Made by a program: the position numbers and the translations under genes. DNA of 10,777 bases. Origin: Pseudomonadota bacterium (lineage in GTDB: Bacteria > Pseudomonadota > Alphaproteobacteria > Sphingomonadales > SMXR01). The notes under the pieces are model-generated. The model was not told the origin of the DNA. It searched no databases and saw only the letters and a program-made list of their open reading frames with translations. This document shows, in pieces, positions 1 to 5,116 of this stretch (positions are counted from its first letter, which is position 1; every line of letters starts with the position of its first letter). Location: positions 1-10,777 of the forward strand of contig JACZYI010000049.1 in assembly GCA_022571175.1 (NCBI GenBank), given 5' to 3'.

Positions 1-1
1 C

Positions 2-205
2 GAAAAAGAATCTGTCGCATTCCGCCGGCGGGTGCGTCAGGGATATCGTAAACTTTCGGAAACCGAGCCTCATGTCGTACGCCTCGACGCCCACCGTAAG
101 CCGCAGCCGCTGCACCTTGAGATCATCAGCCGCGTCAGCATCCTTTTACAGGAGACGATCGAACCTGTGCCGATTGATCCCCATTTGCTACAATCGCCGT
201 CGTGA
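2..205 (+). CDS. tmk: Thymidylate kinase, C-terminal end (partial at window edge)
   Basis: The window opens inside this gene; 67 codons precede a TGA. Thymidylate kinase phosphorylates dTMP to dTDP in the cytoplasm. The visible part contains FRRRVRQGYRKL followed by an EPHVVRLDA segment. This matches the family's C-terminal helix (F-x-x-R-V-R-x-G-Y) and the strand ending in the conserved '(I/L)DA' before the last helix. The ATP- and dTMP-binding parts lie upstream and are not visible. The stop codon overlaps the GTG start of the next frame (GTGA), the usual arrangement of a tmk-holB operon. The identification rests on a short C-terminal stretch plus this neighbour, so it is good but not certain. 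Confidence 0.75.
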   Translation, partial: EKESVAFRRRVRQGYRKLSETEPHVVRLDAHRKPQPLHLEIISRVSILLQETIEPVPIDPHLLQSPS

Positions 206-312
206 GTTTGCGTTCCATCGCCGGACAAGACCGGGCTCTGCGCGCGCTAAAATCCCTTCTAAAGAACCGGCGCATCCCTCCCGCTCTGCTCTTCGCCGGC
301 CCCGCCGGCGTC
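202..312 (+). pseudogene. holB: DNA polymerase III delta' (holB-like) N-terminal fragment, broken at Walker A
   Basis: A GTG start overlaps the tmk stop. The first 37 residues include IAGQDRALRALKSLLKN and ALLFAGPAGV, the typical N-terminus of the clamp-loader delta' subunit up to the first half of its Walker A loop (normally GPxGxGK[ST]). After GPAGV the frame continues as SQFQRTFG and runs open to base 540 with no further family similarity. The lysine and threonine of the nucleotide-binding loop are therefore missing. Bases beyond about 312 are the 3' coding end of the opposite-strand protease. I see no remainder of holB elsewhere in the window. Either a rearrangement cut the gene or two sequences were wrongly joined in assembly. 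Delta' is normally needed for growth, so an intact copy elsewhere would be expected. Confidence 0.65.
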
Positions 313-1737
313 AGCCAGTTCCAGCGCACGTTTGGCGTTGATAAGTCGGCCAACGGGCTTGGCACATTGGTCGCTTTCCCAGGCCGCAAACATATCCTCA
401 TCCTGCCATTCTTCCTGCGCGCAGATAACTGTATCGACCGTAATAACCTCACCTATTTGAATCTGGGATCGTTGCCAGACACCATTGCGCTCGACCGGGA
501 TAATATCAACCAGAGTGCGCAGCTCCAGCCCGTCCAGTAGCAGGCTTTCATCCTTGCCCAAAAGCCTCAAATAGGCGCGGTGCCAGGCGGACAATTCCGC
601 TTCGACAGCTCTGCCACCTTCGTAGAAACGCACTTCACCATCATTTTCAGGCGTCATGGGCGTAGCGCTGGCGATTATTATCTGGCGCAGCTCCTTTGGG
701 CCGAGCTCAGGGTGACGCGAAAGGATAAGGCCCGCCAGGCCCGCCACAATGGGGGCCGCCAGGCTGGTGCCGCGTGACCATTGATATCCCTCGCCCGAGG
801 GGTCGCTGCTGGTGGTCCAGATATATTCCCCAGGGGCTGAGACCTGAACCATGAAGCCATAATCCGATATATTGCTGGGGGCGATGCTGCCATCCTCGCG
901 CTCGGTGACGCTGCCCACACATAATGTTCGTTCACTATAGCAGAAGGGGCTGAGGTCGCCCGGAATACTCTCGTTGCCGGCCGCTACCACCAGCAGTGAG
1001 CCCTCAACCTCTGACACATTCACCATTTCTTCCACGCTAATGCCATAGAGCGGTTTGCCACCCGTTTCGCTATACGCCACTTCGAAATATTCGCTCCGTG
1101 CCAAAAGCAGTCCATTTATGGCAGAGAATCTCTGCGAAGGGTCCAAAAATCGGATCGGAAGATCTTCCCAATCGGCGGCGGCAGTGGAGAGATTGATGAT
1201 CGGCGCGCCATTCTGGATGGCATAAAGCAGACCCCACAATATGCTGCCCGATGAAGGATTGCCGATAAGCTTCCTGAATTGAATCGGCATCAGGGAACAT
1301 TCAGGACACATGCCAATGGTGCCCACGCCATTATTGCCGATTGCAGCCGCTACACCGCTCACAGCCGTGCCGTGTTCAAAATAACTGTCGTCGAAAAAAT
1401 CTTCCTCGATAAAACTGCCATCGTCCGTGTGCCACGAAGCCTGGCCCACAATCTTGCCCTGGAAATCCTCATGATTGAGCCTGAGGCCGTCATCCACCAC
1501 CGCGATCACAATATCCCGGCTGCCCGCTTCCATAGCCCAGGCCTCCTCCGCGTGCGTGGCGGTCATCCACCACCAGGCATCGGGATCTTCATGCTCGAAT
1601 ACGGCATCATTATAAATGTGTCCGGGTGTTTCCTCCTGCTGTGAGGAAGCGGAAATAAATGTGACCAGTAATAAACCGCCAACGGCCAGTGGCCATCCGA
1701 ACCGCCCTAAAATTTCGAGACCTCCGCCCATCGTCAT
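259..1737 (-). CDS. Secreted subtilisin-family serine protease (peptidase S8)
   Basis: 492 residues from the chosen ATG. Residues 10-32 form a hydrophobic segment (FGWPLAVGGLLLVTFISA), a likely signal peptide or membrane anchor that would send the enzyme to the periplasm or outside. The S8 catalytic set is complete: Asp82 in AVVDDGL, His122 in EHGTAVSGVA, oxyanion Asn255 in VVAAGNES and Ser325 in RGTSLAAPIVAG. Cysteine pairs (CPEC at 144-147; C266 and C273) could form disulfides. The frame is open upstream to 1899, but that extension is antisense to the tRNA-Lys half, so ATG 1737 or ATG 1731, just before the hydrophobic segment, is preferred; no clear Shine-Dalgarno decides between them. The last residues (from about A475) are read from the antisense of the holB remnant, so the natural C-terminus has probably been replaced. 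The substrate is unknown. Confidence 0.85.
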   Translation of the reverse strand: MTMGGGLEILGRFGWPLAVGGLLLVTFISASSQQEETPGHIYNDAVFEHEDPDAWWWMTATHAEEAWAMEAGSRDIVIAVVDDGLRLNHEDFQGKIVGQASWHTDDGSFIEEDFFDDSYFEHGTAVSGVAAAIGNNGVGTIGMCPECSLMPIQFRKLIGNPSSGSILWGLLYAIQNGAPIINLSTAAADWEDLPIRFLDPSQRFSAINGLLLARSEYFEVAYSETGGKPLYGISVEEMVNVSEVEGSLLVVAAGNESIPGDLSPFCYSERTLCVGSVTEREDGSIAPSNISDYGFMVQVSAPGEYIWTTSSDPSGEGYQWSRGTSLAAPIVAGLAGLILSRHPELGPKELRQIIIASATPMTPENDGEVRFYEGGRAVEAELSAWHRAYLRLLGKDESLLLDGLELRTLVDIIPVERNGVWQRSQIQIGEVITVDTVICAQEEWQDEDMFAAWESDQCAKPVGRLINAKRALELADAGGAGEEQSGRDAPVL

Positions 1738-1817
1738 AGCATAGCCATCAAATCGGTTAGCGCAATGCACTCGTTCCGAGGTCGCTTTTTTTTCGGCGCG
1801 CAGGTGCCAATCGTCGC

Positions 1818-1846
1818 TTGACCCGGCAGGCGCGTGGGCATACTGT
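1818..1846 (+). promoter_or_regulatory. Promoter-like site upstream of the tRNA-Lys half
   Basis: TTGACC at 1818-1823 and TACTGT at 1841-1846 are separated by 17 bases. A start would fall near 1853, about 20 bases before the first tRNA-Lys sequence. The -35 match is good and the -10 match weak. The position suggests this was the original promoter of the tRNA-Lys locus. The rest of 1738-1872, between the protease start and the tRNA half, shows no gene. Confidence 0.4.
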
Positions 1847-1872
1847 GCGCCCGCATTTCGAAGCAGGCATGT

Positions 1873-1908
1873 GGGCCCGTAGCTCAGTTGGTAGAGCACC
1901 TGACTTTT
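1873..1908 (+). pseudogene. Truncated tRNA-Lys(UUU) gene, 5' half only
   Basis: These 36 bases are identical to positions 1-36 of the complete tRNA-Lys gene 237 bases downstream: acceptor 5' strand GGGCCCG, D arm, anticodon stem 5' strand and the TTT anticodon. The identity begins one base earlier (T at 1872 and 2109), giving a 37-bp direct repeat. After the anticodon come AA and then GCTTAATGG, not the TCAGG needed to close the anticodon stem; no T arm or CCA follows. The AA could be the loop of an intronless tRNA. Alternatively AAGCTTAATGG may be a degenerate copy of the intron start (GGCTAATGGG). It cannot make a tRNA and looks like one end of a duplication or an integration scar. Confidence 0.85.
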
Positions 1909-2013
1909 AAGCTTAATGGTCTGCGTTTTGGAGTGAAAATGATTGCTTTCTAGTCGTTGATAAGCTTGGCTTTCAGCGTATAGGTAAATTTGTGGATGGT
2001 TGAAAGTTTTGCC

Positions 2014-2093
2014 TTCAACAAATTTTCAACATGCGGAGTGAGATAAACTGGGAGATTGATTGAATTTCGTGTTTTCAACAATTTTTCAACATT
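2014..2093 (+). repeat. Pair of 20-bp direct repeats, 60-bp period
   Basis: TTCAACAAATTTTCAACATG at 2014-2033 and TTCAACAATTTTTCAACATT at 2074-2093 agree at 18 of 20 positions. Each unit itself holds two TTCAACA-like words. Spaced direct repeats next to a tRNA half resemble arm-type binding sites of tyrosine integrases, but no integrase gene is present, so this is only an analogy. Confidence 0.6.
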
Positions 2094-2103
2094 TGAATAG
2101 AAT
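2075..2103 (+). promoter_or_regulatory. Promoter-like site directly upstream of the intact tRNA-Lys
   Basis: TCAACA at 2075-2080 (4 of 6 to consensus) and TAGAAT at 2098-2103 (5 of 6) are 17 bases apart. The predicted start is about 2110, the first base of the tRNA, which would leave almost no 5' leader. The -35 element lies inside the second 20-bp repeat. The gene could instead be read from the promoter at 1818. Confidence 0.35.
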
Positions 2104-2109
2104 GGAAAT

Positions 2110-2398
2110 GGGCCCGTAGCTCAGTTGGTAGAGCACCTGACTTTTGGCTAATGGGAGCCTTACCGGGAAACCGGTAAGTGAAAAGGTGTCAAATTCGGGG
2201 AACCCTCAGCGCATTATGGCGGTGGCAATCCCGAGCGAAGCCCTGAAAGGGGAACGTGTAGAGACTTGACGGCACCCACCTAAACCCTTTGGGGCATGGT
2301 GAAGAGAAAGTCCGGGCTACAAACCCTTAAGGGGCAGCGAAAGCTGTAGTGGTGGAGTAATCAGGTTGTCACAGGTTCGATCCCTGTCGGGCTCACCA
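2110..2398 (+). tRNA. tRNA-Lys(UUU) gene interrupted by a group I intron
   Basis: The exons are 2110-2144 and 2358-2398; a T on both sides makes the boundary uncertain by one base. Joined, they form a complete cloverleaf. Acceptor GGGCCCG (2110-2116) pairs with CGGGCTC (2388-2394) with one G-U. Anticodon stem CCTGA (2136-2140) pairs with TCAGG (2361-2365), with loop CTTTTAA and anticodon TTT. The variable loop is TTGTC, the T stem ACAGG/CCTGT encloses TTCGATC, the discriminator is A at 2395 and CCA is encoded. The anticodon makes it the lysine tRNA for AAA/AAG codons. The intron splits the anticodon, so a functional tRNA needs splicing. A 37-bp direct repeat of the 5' exon lies upstream at 1872. 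Confidence 0.93.
2145..2357 (+). ncRNA. Group I self-splicing intron (Azoarcus-type IC3) in tRNA-Lys
   Basis: 213 nt with no coding capacity. Core pairings can be traced. P1: exon CUUU with GGAG (2154-2157), giving a U-G pair at the 5' splice site. P2: CUUACCGG/CCGGUAAG with a GAAA loop (2159-2178). P3: GGUGUC (2185-2190) with GGCACC (2271-2276). P4: UUCGGG (2194-2199) with CCCGAG (2230-2235). P6: a hairpin near 2241-2251. P7: GACUU (2263-2267) with AAGUC (2308-2312). P8: CACC (2277-2280) with GGUG (2298-2301). P9: contains CAGC-GAAA-GCUG (2335-2346). The last base is G, as expected for omega-G. From memory, GGUGUCAAAUUCGG, GUGUAGAGACU and GACGGCACCCACCUAA are shared with the Azoarcus tRNA-Ile intron. 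It should excise itself using guanosine. The intact core argues that it is active. Confidence 0.93.
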
Positions 2399-2830
2399 TT
2401 CCATTCTAGTCACTTTTCTTTCTTAAGCGTTGGCTTTAGCGTTTCTAGCTCTTTATTTTGTTCAGTGGCTTTCACTATTCCGCTGAACTCCAAACCAGCC
2501 ATCATTGAATTTCTCCGGTTTCTGAATTCTAATGTCTGCAATGCTCACGTGGGACTGGGAGACCTGATCGCTAATCAGATGAATCATTGTCTTGTAGGTC
2601 TTTGGAAATGTGTCAACCCCGGACTAAAAGAGTCCGCTTTTGACCCAAAGCGGACATTTCAAGAGACAATATAAGCATTCTTTCAGCGACGGCTTCCGAC
2701 CCGAAGCGGTCATTCACGGATCGGTCGCCGAAGGACCACTTGCGGCCAATAGATGCCTTTCGACCGTGCGAATCGGCGTTAGCGTGCGAAACCGATGCGT
2801 ATCGGTTGTTCTGATGATATAAGACGTCTA
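2399..2830. other. Intergenic region without a supported gene
   Basis: Between the tRNA and the reductase-like gene I see only short frames with no recognisable protein. The first 200 bases are AT-rich. From about 2610 to 2790 the sequence becomes GC-richer and is dominated by GCGGAC/GCGGTC-type words that form hairpins. No strong terminator follows the tRNA. Confidence 0.5.
2632..2655. repeat. Perfect 9-bp hairpin in an intergenic repeat-like block
   Basis: GTCCGCTTT (2632-2640) and AAAGCGGAC (2647-2655) are perfect inverted copies around a TGACCC loop. Related words follow, such as CCGACCCGAAGCGGTCATTC near 2697-2716. I associate this GCGGACATT/GCGGTCATTC word pattern with a dispersed intergenic repeat in marine proteobacteria, but that is recollection and not checked. 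It could also act as a weak terminator. Confidence 0.5.
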
Positions 2831-3472
2831 ATGAGCAACATCGTGTACATTGGAACGAGTCTTGATGGCTACATATCCGCTCCAGATGGCGGATTGGACT
2901 GGTTGAGCTACGTACTCATTCCCGAGGGCGATGACCTAGGGTTTTCTGAATTCATGGATAGAGTCGATGCGGTCGTAATGGGGCGGAAAACGTTTGAAAC
3001 TCTGCTCGGCTTTGGAGTGGGCTGGCATTATCCAAAACCTGGCATAGTACTCAGCTCCACGCTGAAATCGGCGCCAGAAGAATTTGCTGATCACATTCAG
3101 TTCGCGAGCGGGACACCAAGTGAGATTGTTCAGCTAGCGAAGAAGCAAGGCTTCGAGAATCTATACATTGATGGAGGTACGACCGTACAGCGCTTTTTGC
3201 GCGAAGACCTCATCGACGAATTGATCATCACTGAGATACCGCTGTTGCTCGGCGGTGGCGATCCGCCGGAATCGAGTGCTTGTGTCAGCTCTAGACATCG
3301 CCTTCCTCTTTCCGGGTACGCAGTTGATCTAGGAAAATTCCATCGCACCAAAGGGCGACGGCACCAACGATCACCACGCGCGGCCTCGCGCCCTCGGACC
3401 CGCCGATGCCGCTCTTTTGTTGCGTTTCAGACATTTGCACCAATCCCGTCAGAAGTCTTTGGGGCAGTGTAG
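2831..3472 (+). CDS. Dihydrofolate-reductase-like / RibD C-terminal domain protein, aberrant C-terminus
   Basis: 213 residues from ATG 2831; an in-frame ATG lies 12 codons upstream, but MSNIVYIGTSLDGYI is the family N-terminus. Hallmarks: YIGTSLDGYISAPDGGLDWL (6-25), VVMGRKTFETL (48-58), LYIDGGTTVQRFL (111-123) and LIDELIITEIPLLLGGGDP (127-145). Members are NADPH-dependent reductases of about 175-185 residues, often of unknown substrate. After GGGDP the usual 'LF' and closing strands (a V-x-S-x-Y type ending) are absent. The frame continues 68 residues as an arginine-rich tail (RTKGRRHQRS, RPRTRRCRS), which looks like read-through of non-coding DNA. No other frame restores the family end clearly. 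The gene is probably truncated or degenerate, and the product may not fold. No clear Shine-Dalgarno is visible. Confidence 0.65.
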   Translation: MSNIVYIGTSLDGYISAPDGGLDWLSYVLIPEGDDLGFSEFMDRVDAVVMGRKTFETLLGFGVGWHYPKPGIVLSSTLKSAPEEFADHIQFASGTPSEIVQLAKKQGFENLYIDGGTTVQRFLREDLIDELIITEIPLLLGGGDPPESSACVSSRHRLPLSGYAVDLGKFHRTKGRRHQRSPRAASRPRTRRCRSFVAFQTFAPIPSEVFGAV

Positions 3473-3539
3473 AGATTCGCGGACAGTTCGCCTAATTCAA
3501 TCCGAACACGTTGGATCGGCGCCAAGAAAATGTTTCGAA

Positions 3540-3551
3540 GGCGAAAACGCC
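3540..3551 (-). terminator. Weak hairpin downstream of cysK
   Basis: GGCG-AAAA-CGCC at 3540-3551 forms a small stem 16 bases after the cysK stop on the minus strand, followed on that strand by TTCGAAACATTTTC. The stem is only four pairs and the T tract is broken, so terminator function is doubtful. Confidence 0.25.
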
Positions 3552-3566
3552 AGTCAAATCGCAAGT

Positions 3567-4571
3567 TCACTCATTGAGCCAGTCGGGCACGGGAAGGCCT
3601 TTTTGCTTGAGGAAGGCAGGATTAAAAAGCTTGCTGTGGTAGCGGTCGGCGTAGTCGCAAAGCAGGGTAACGATAGTATGCCCCGGCCCCAGCTCCTTAG
3701 CGAGACGCTTAGCGCCGGCAATATTGATGCCCGTAGAGCCACCCATTGCAAGGCCCTCTTCCTTGATAAGATCGAAGATGATGGTGAGCGCTTCCGAATC
3801 CGGGATGCGATATGGGAAGTCGATCTCTGTTCCCTCCAGGTTAGTCGTCACGCGTCCCTGACCGATGCCTTCGGTGACCGAGTCCCCTTCTGCCTTGAGC
3901 TCGCCATGGGCGTAGTAATTATAGAGCGCAGCTCCGAACGGGTCAGCGAGGCCAATTTTCACATCCCTATTCTGCTCCTTCAAAAACCGTGAGACACCGG
4001 CGATCGTCCCCCCGGTGCCCACTGCGCAGATAAAGCCGTCGATCTTACCCTCGGTCTGCTTCCAAATTTCTGGGCCGGTGTAGCGGTAGTGACCATCCCG
4101 GTTAGCCACGTTATCAAACTGGTTGGCCCAGAAGGCCCCGTTGGTCTCTTTTTCTTTAAGCTCTTTCGCTAACCGGCCGGAGTATTTCACGTAGTTATTA
4201 GGATCTTTATAGGGCACGGCTTTGACCTCGATCAGCTCAGCGCCGGCAAGGCGTATCGCGTCTTTTTTCTCTTTAGTCTGGGTCTCGGGGATAACGATCA
4301 CGGTCTTAAAGCCAAGGGCGTTGCCGATGATAGCCAGACTGATTCCAGTGTTTCCGGCGGTACCTTCGACGATCGTTCCTCCGGGTTTTAGCTCGCCCTT
4401 CTCGATTGCATCTTCGATGATGTAAAGTGCCGCCCGGTCCTTGACCGACTGACCAGGGTTCAGAAACTCCGCCTTGCCCAGGATGGTGCAGCCGGTTTCC
4501 TCAGATGCCCGGCGAAGCTTGATCAGTGGCGTATTGCCGATCGTTTCGAGGAGGCTGTTTTTGAAATCCAT
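3567..4571 (-). CDS. cysK: Cysteine synthase A (O-acetylserine sulfhydrylase)
   Basis: 334 residues. This fold-type II PLP enzyme makes cysteine from O-acetylserine and sulfide in the cytoplasm. PLP-lysine: Lys44 in NPGQSVKDRA. The substrate loop is TAGNTG (71-76; usually TSGNTG), the phosphate-binding loop GTGGT (185-189) and the C-terminal PLP-ring motif GGSTGIN (278-283). The TAGNTG and GGSTGI variants, with PETQTKEKKDAIRLAGAEL and the end LPVPDWL, fit a CysK clade shared by some proteobacteria and fungi (recalled, not checked). Related beta-family enzymes such as cystathionine beta-synthase are less likely, as no extra domains are present. ATG 4571 was chosen over ATG 4607 because AGGG lies seven bases before it and IGNTPLIKL then sits at the usual position. 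It is divergent from leuC, with a promoter-like site at 4613-4641. Confidence 0.92.
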   Translation of the reverse strand: MDFKNSLLETIGNTPLIKLRRASEETGCTILGKAEFLNPGQSVKDRAALYIIEDAIEKGELKPGGTIVEGTAGNTGISLAIIGNALGFKTVIVIPETQTKEKKDAIRLAGAELIEVKAVPYKDPNNYVKYSGRLAKELKEKETNGAFWANQFDNVANRDGHYRYTGPEIWKQTEGKIDGFICAVGTGGTIAGVSRFLKEQNRDVKIGLADPFGAALYNYYAHGELKAEGDSVTEGIGQGRVTTNLEGTEIDFPYRIPDSEALTIIFDLIKEEGLAMGGSTGINIAGAKRLAKELGPGHTIVTLLCDYADRYHSKLFNPAFLKQKGLPVPDWLNE

Positions 4572-4612
4572 GATAATACCCTGACTTGATTGATGTCCCG
4601 CATTCACTTTTG

Positions 4613-4641
4613 AAAATAGGGTGCGCAGTAAAAATGTACAA
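4613..4641 (-). promoter_or_regulatory. Candidate cysK promoter
   Basis: On the minus strand TTGTAC (4641-4636) and TATTTT (4618-4613) are 17 bases apart. A start near 4606 would give a 35-base leader to ATG 4571. The hexamers match consensus only partly (3 and 4 of 6). Confidence 0.35.
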
Positions 4642-4750
4642 GGCGCATCCCAAGCCGTTTTCCGGTTCGCCCAACTGGGGCACAGGGAATGTCTTCAGAA
4701 CAAATTGCACTGTTTTTGCACACCTCAATGTACAGTTTTTTGTTATGTTC

Positions 4751-4783
4751 TGCCGAATTATGCCGAATTCGCAATGTTATTGC
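4751..4783. repeat. Tandem TGCCGAATT repeat and GCAAT-GTT-ATTGC dyad
   Basis: TGCCGAATT occurs at 4751-4759 and again at 4761-4769, a period of one DNA turn. It is followed immediately by the dyad GCAAT GTT ATTGC (4771-4783). It lies in the cysK-leuC divergent region, about 180 bases upstream of cysK, where a regulator site is plausible. Confidence 0.4.
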
Positions 4784-4863
4784 CAAACAGAGTTTGGGTG
4801 GAAAGTCACTGAATTTTGCAAGTTTTGATGGTGCTAAAAAGCAGATTTGTCCCATTGATCACA

Positions 4864-5043
4864 CCCGTATAACGGGAATAACTATTTTCTTGCAATTACC
4901 AAGGGTAAAACATGTTACTGCATGGAGCAGCATAATGTAACCTTAACCCTCCCAATTACTCGGCTTATTAGAGAAATGTTGCTCCATGATGTTGCATGCA
5001 ACATCACCGAAAATCGCAAAATCTGTTACCCGTATGTTACCCG
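4864..5043. promoter_or_regulatory. Cluster of operator-like dyads upstream of leuC
   Basis: Several symmetric elements crowd into 180 bases. They are CCCGT-ATA-ACGGG (4864-4876); TTACC-AAG-GGTAA (4896-4908); GTTAC (4914) facing GTAAC (4937-4941); CATGGAGCA (4921-4929) facing TGCTCCATG (4980-4988); the perfect 18-bp palindrome GATGTTGCATGCAACATC (4988-5005); and GTTACCCG twice, 11 bases apart (5025-5032 and 5036-5043). Two motif families recur, GTTACC and ATGTTGC. They probably bind one or more regulators of leuC and/or cysK; which ones cannot be told. The whole gap 4572-5116 holds no supported gene. Confidence 0.5.
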
Positions 5044-5079
5044 GGGAAAATCACCTTTGTGGAAATGAGTTGGGTTTTT

Positions 5080-5108
5080 TTGTCGCGGACTTGCCCTAAA
5101 ATTGCTAT
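5080..5108 (+). promoter_or_regulatory. Candidate leuC promoter close to the start codon
   Basis: TTGTCG (5080-5085) and TGCTAT (5103-5108) are separated by 17 bases. Transcription would start near 5115, one or two bases before ATG 5117, giving an almost leaderless mRNA. That fits the absence of a good Shine-Dalgarno (only GAAG) before leuC. The -10 match is poor, so a promoter further upstream remains possible. Confidence 0.3.
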
Positions 5109-5116
5109 CTTGAAGC

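Larger units (their letters stand above)
1911..2109. other. AT-rich insert between half and complete tRNA-Lys genes
   Basis: About 200 AT-rich bases without a credible coding frame separate the tRNA half from the intact gene. They contain two copies of a 20-bp repeat exactly 60 bases apart and a GTTGAA/TTCAAC inverted repeat (1999-2004 with 2014-2019). Composition differs visibly from the GC-richer flanking protease and intron. It could be the remains of an integrated element or a duplication filler. Confidence 0.5.

Noticed and set aside
313..540. Plus-strand frame continuing the holB start to base 540
   Set aside because: Its sequence after residue 37 has no delta' similarity and is the complement of the protease 3' coding region.
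1738..1899. 54-residue N-terminal extension of the protease
   Set aside because: It would be translated from the antisense of the tRNA half and promoter and would precede the hydrophobic signal segment.
2014..2093. CRISPR array
   Set aside because: Only two short imperfect units are present, with no further repeat-spacer pattern and no cas gene.
2366..2674. Plus-strand frame beginning in the tRNA 3' exon
   Set aside because: It starts inside the tRNA T arm side and has a composition unlike the real genes, with no motif.
3417..3992. 191-codon plus-strand frame over the end of cysK
   Set aside because: Most of it is the complement of cysK, and the short remainder shows no family features.
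4604..4940. Small proteins in the cysK-leuC gap
   Set aside because: Several overlapping short frames exist on both strands, but none has a ribosome site or family pattern, and the region is better explained by regulatory repeats.
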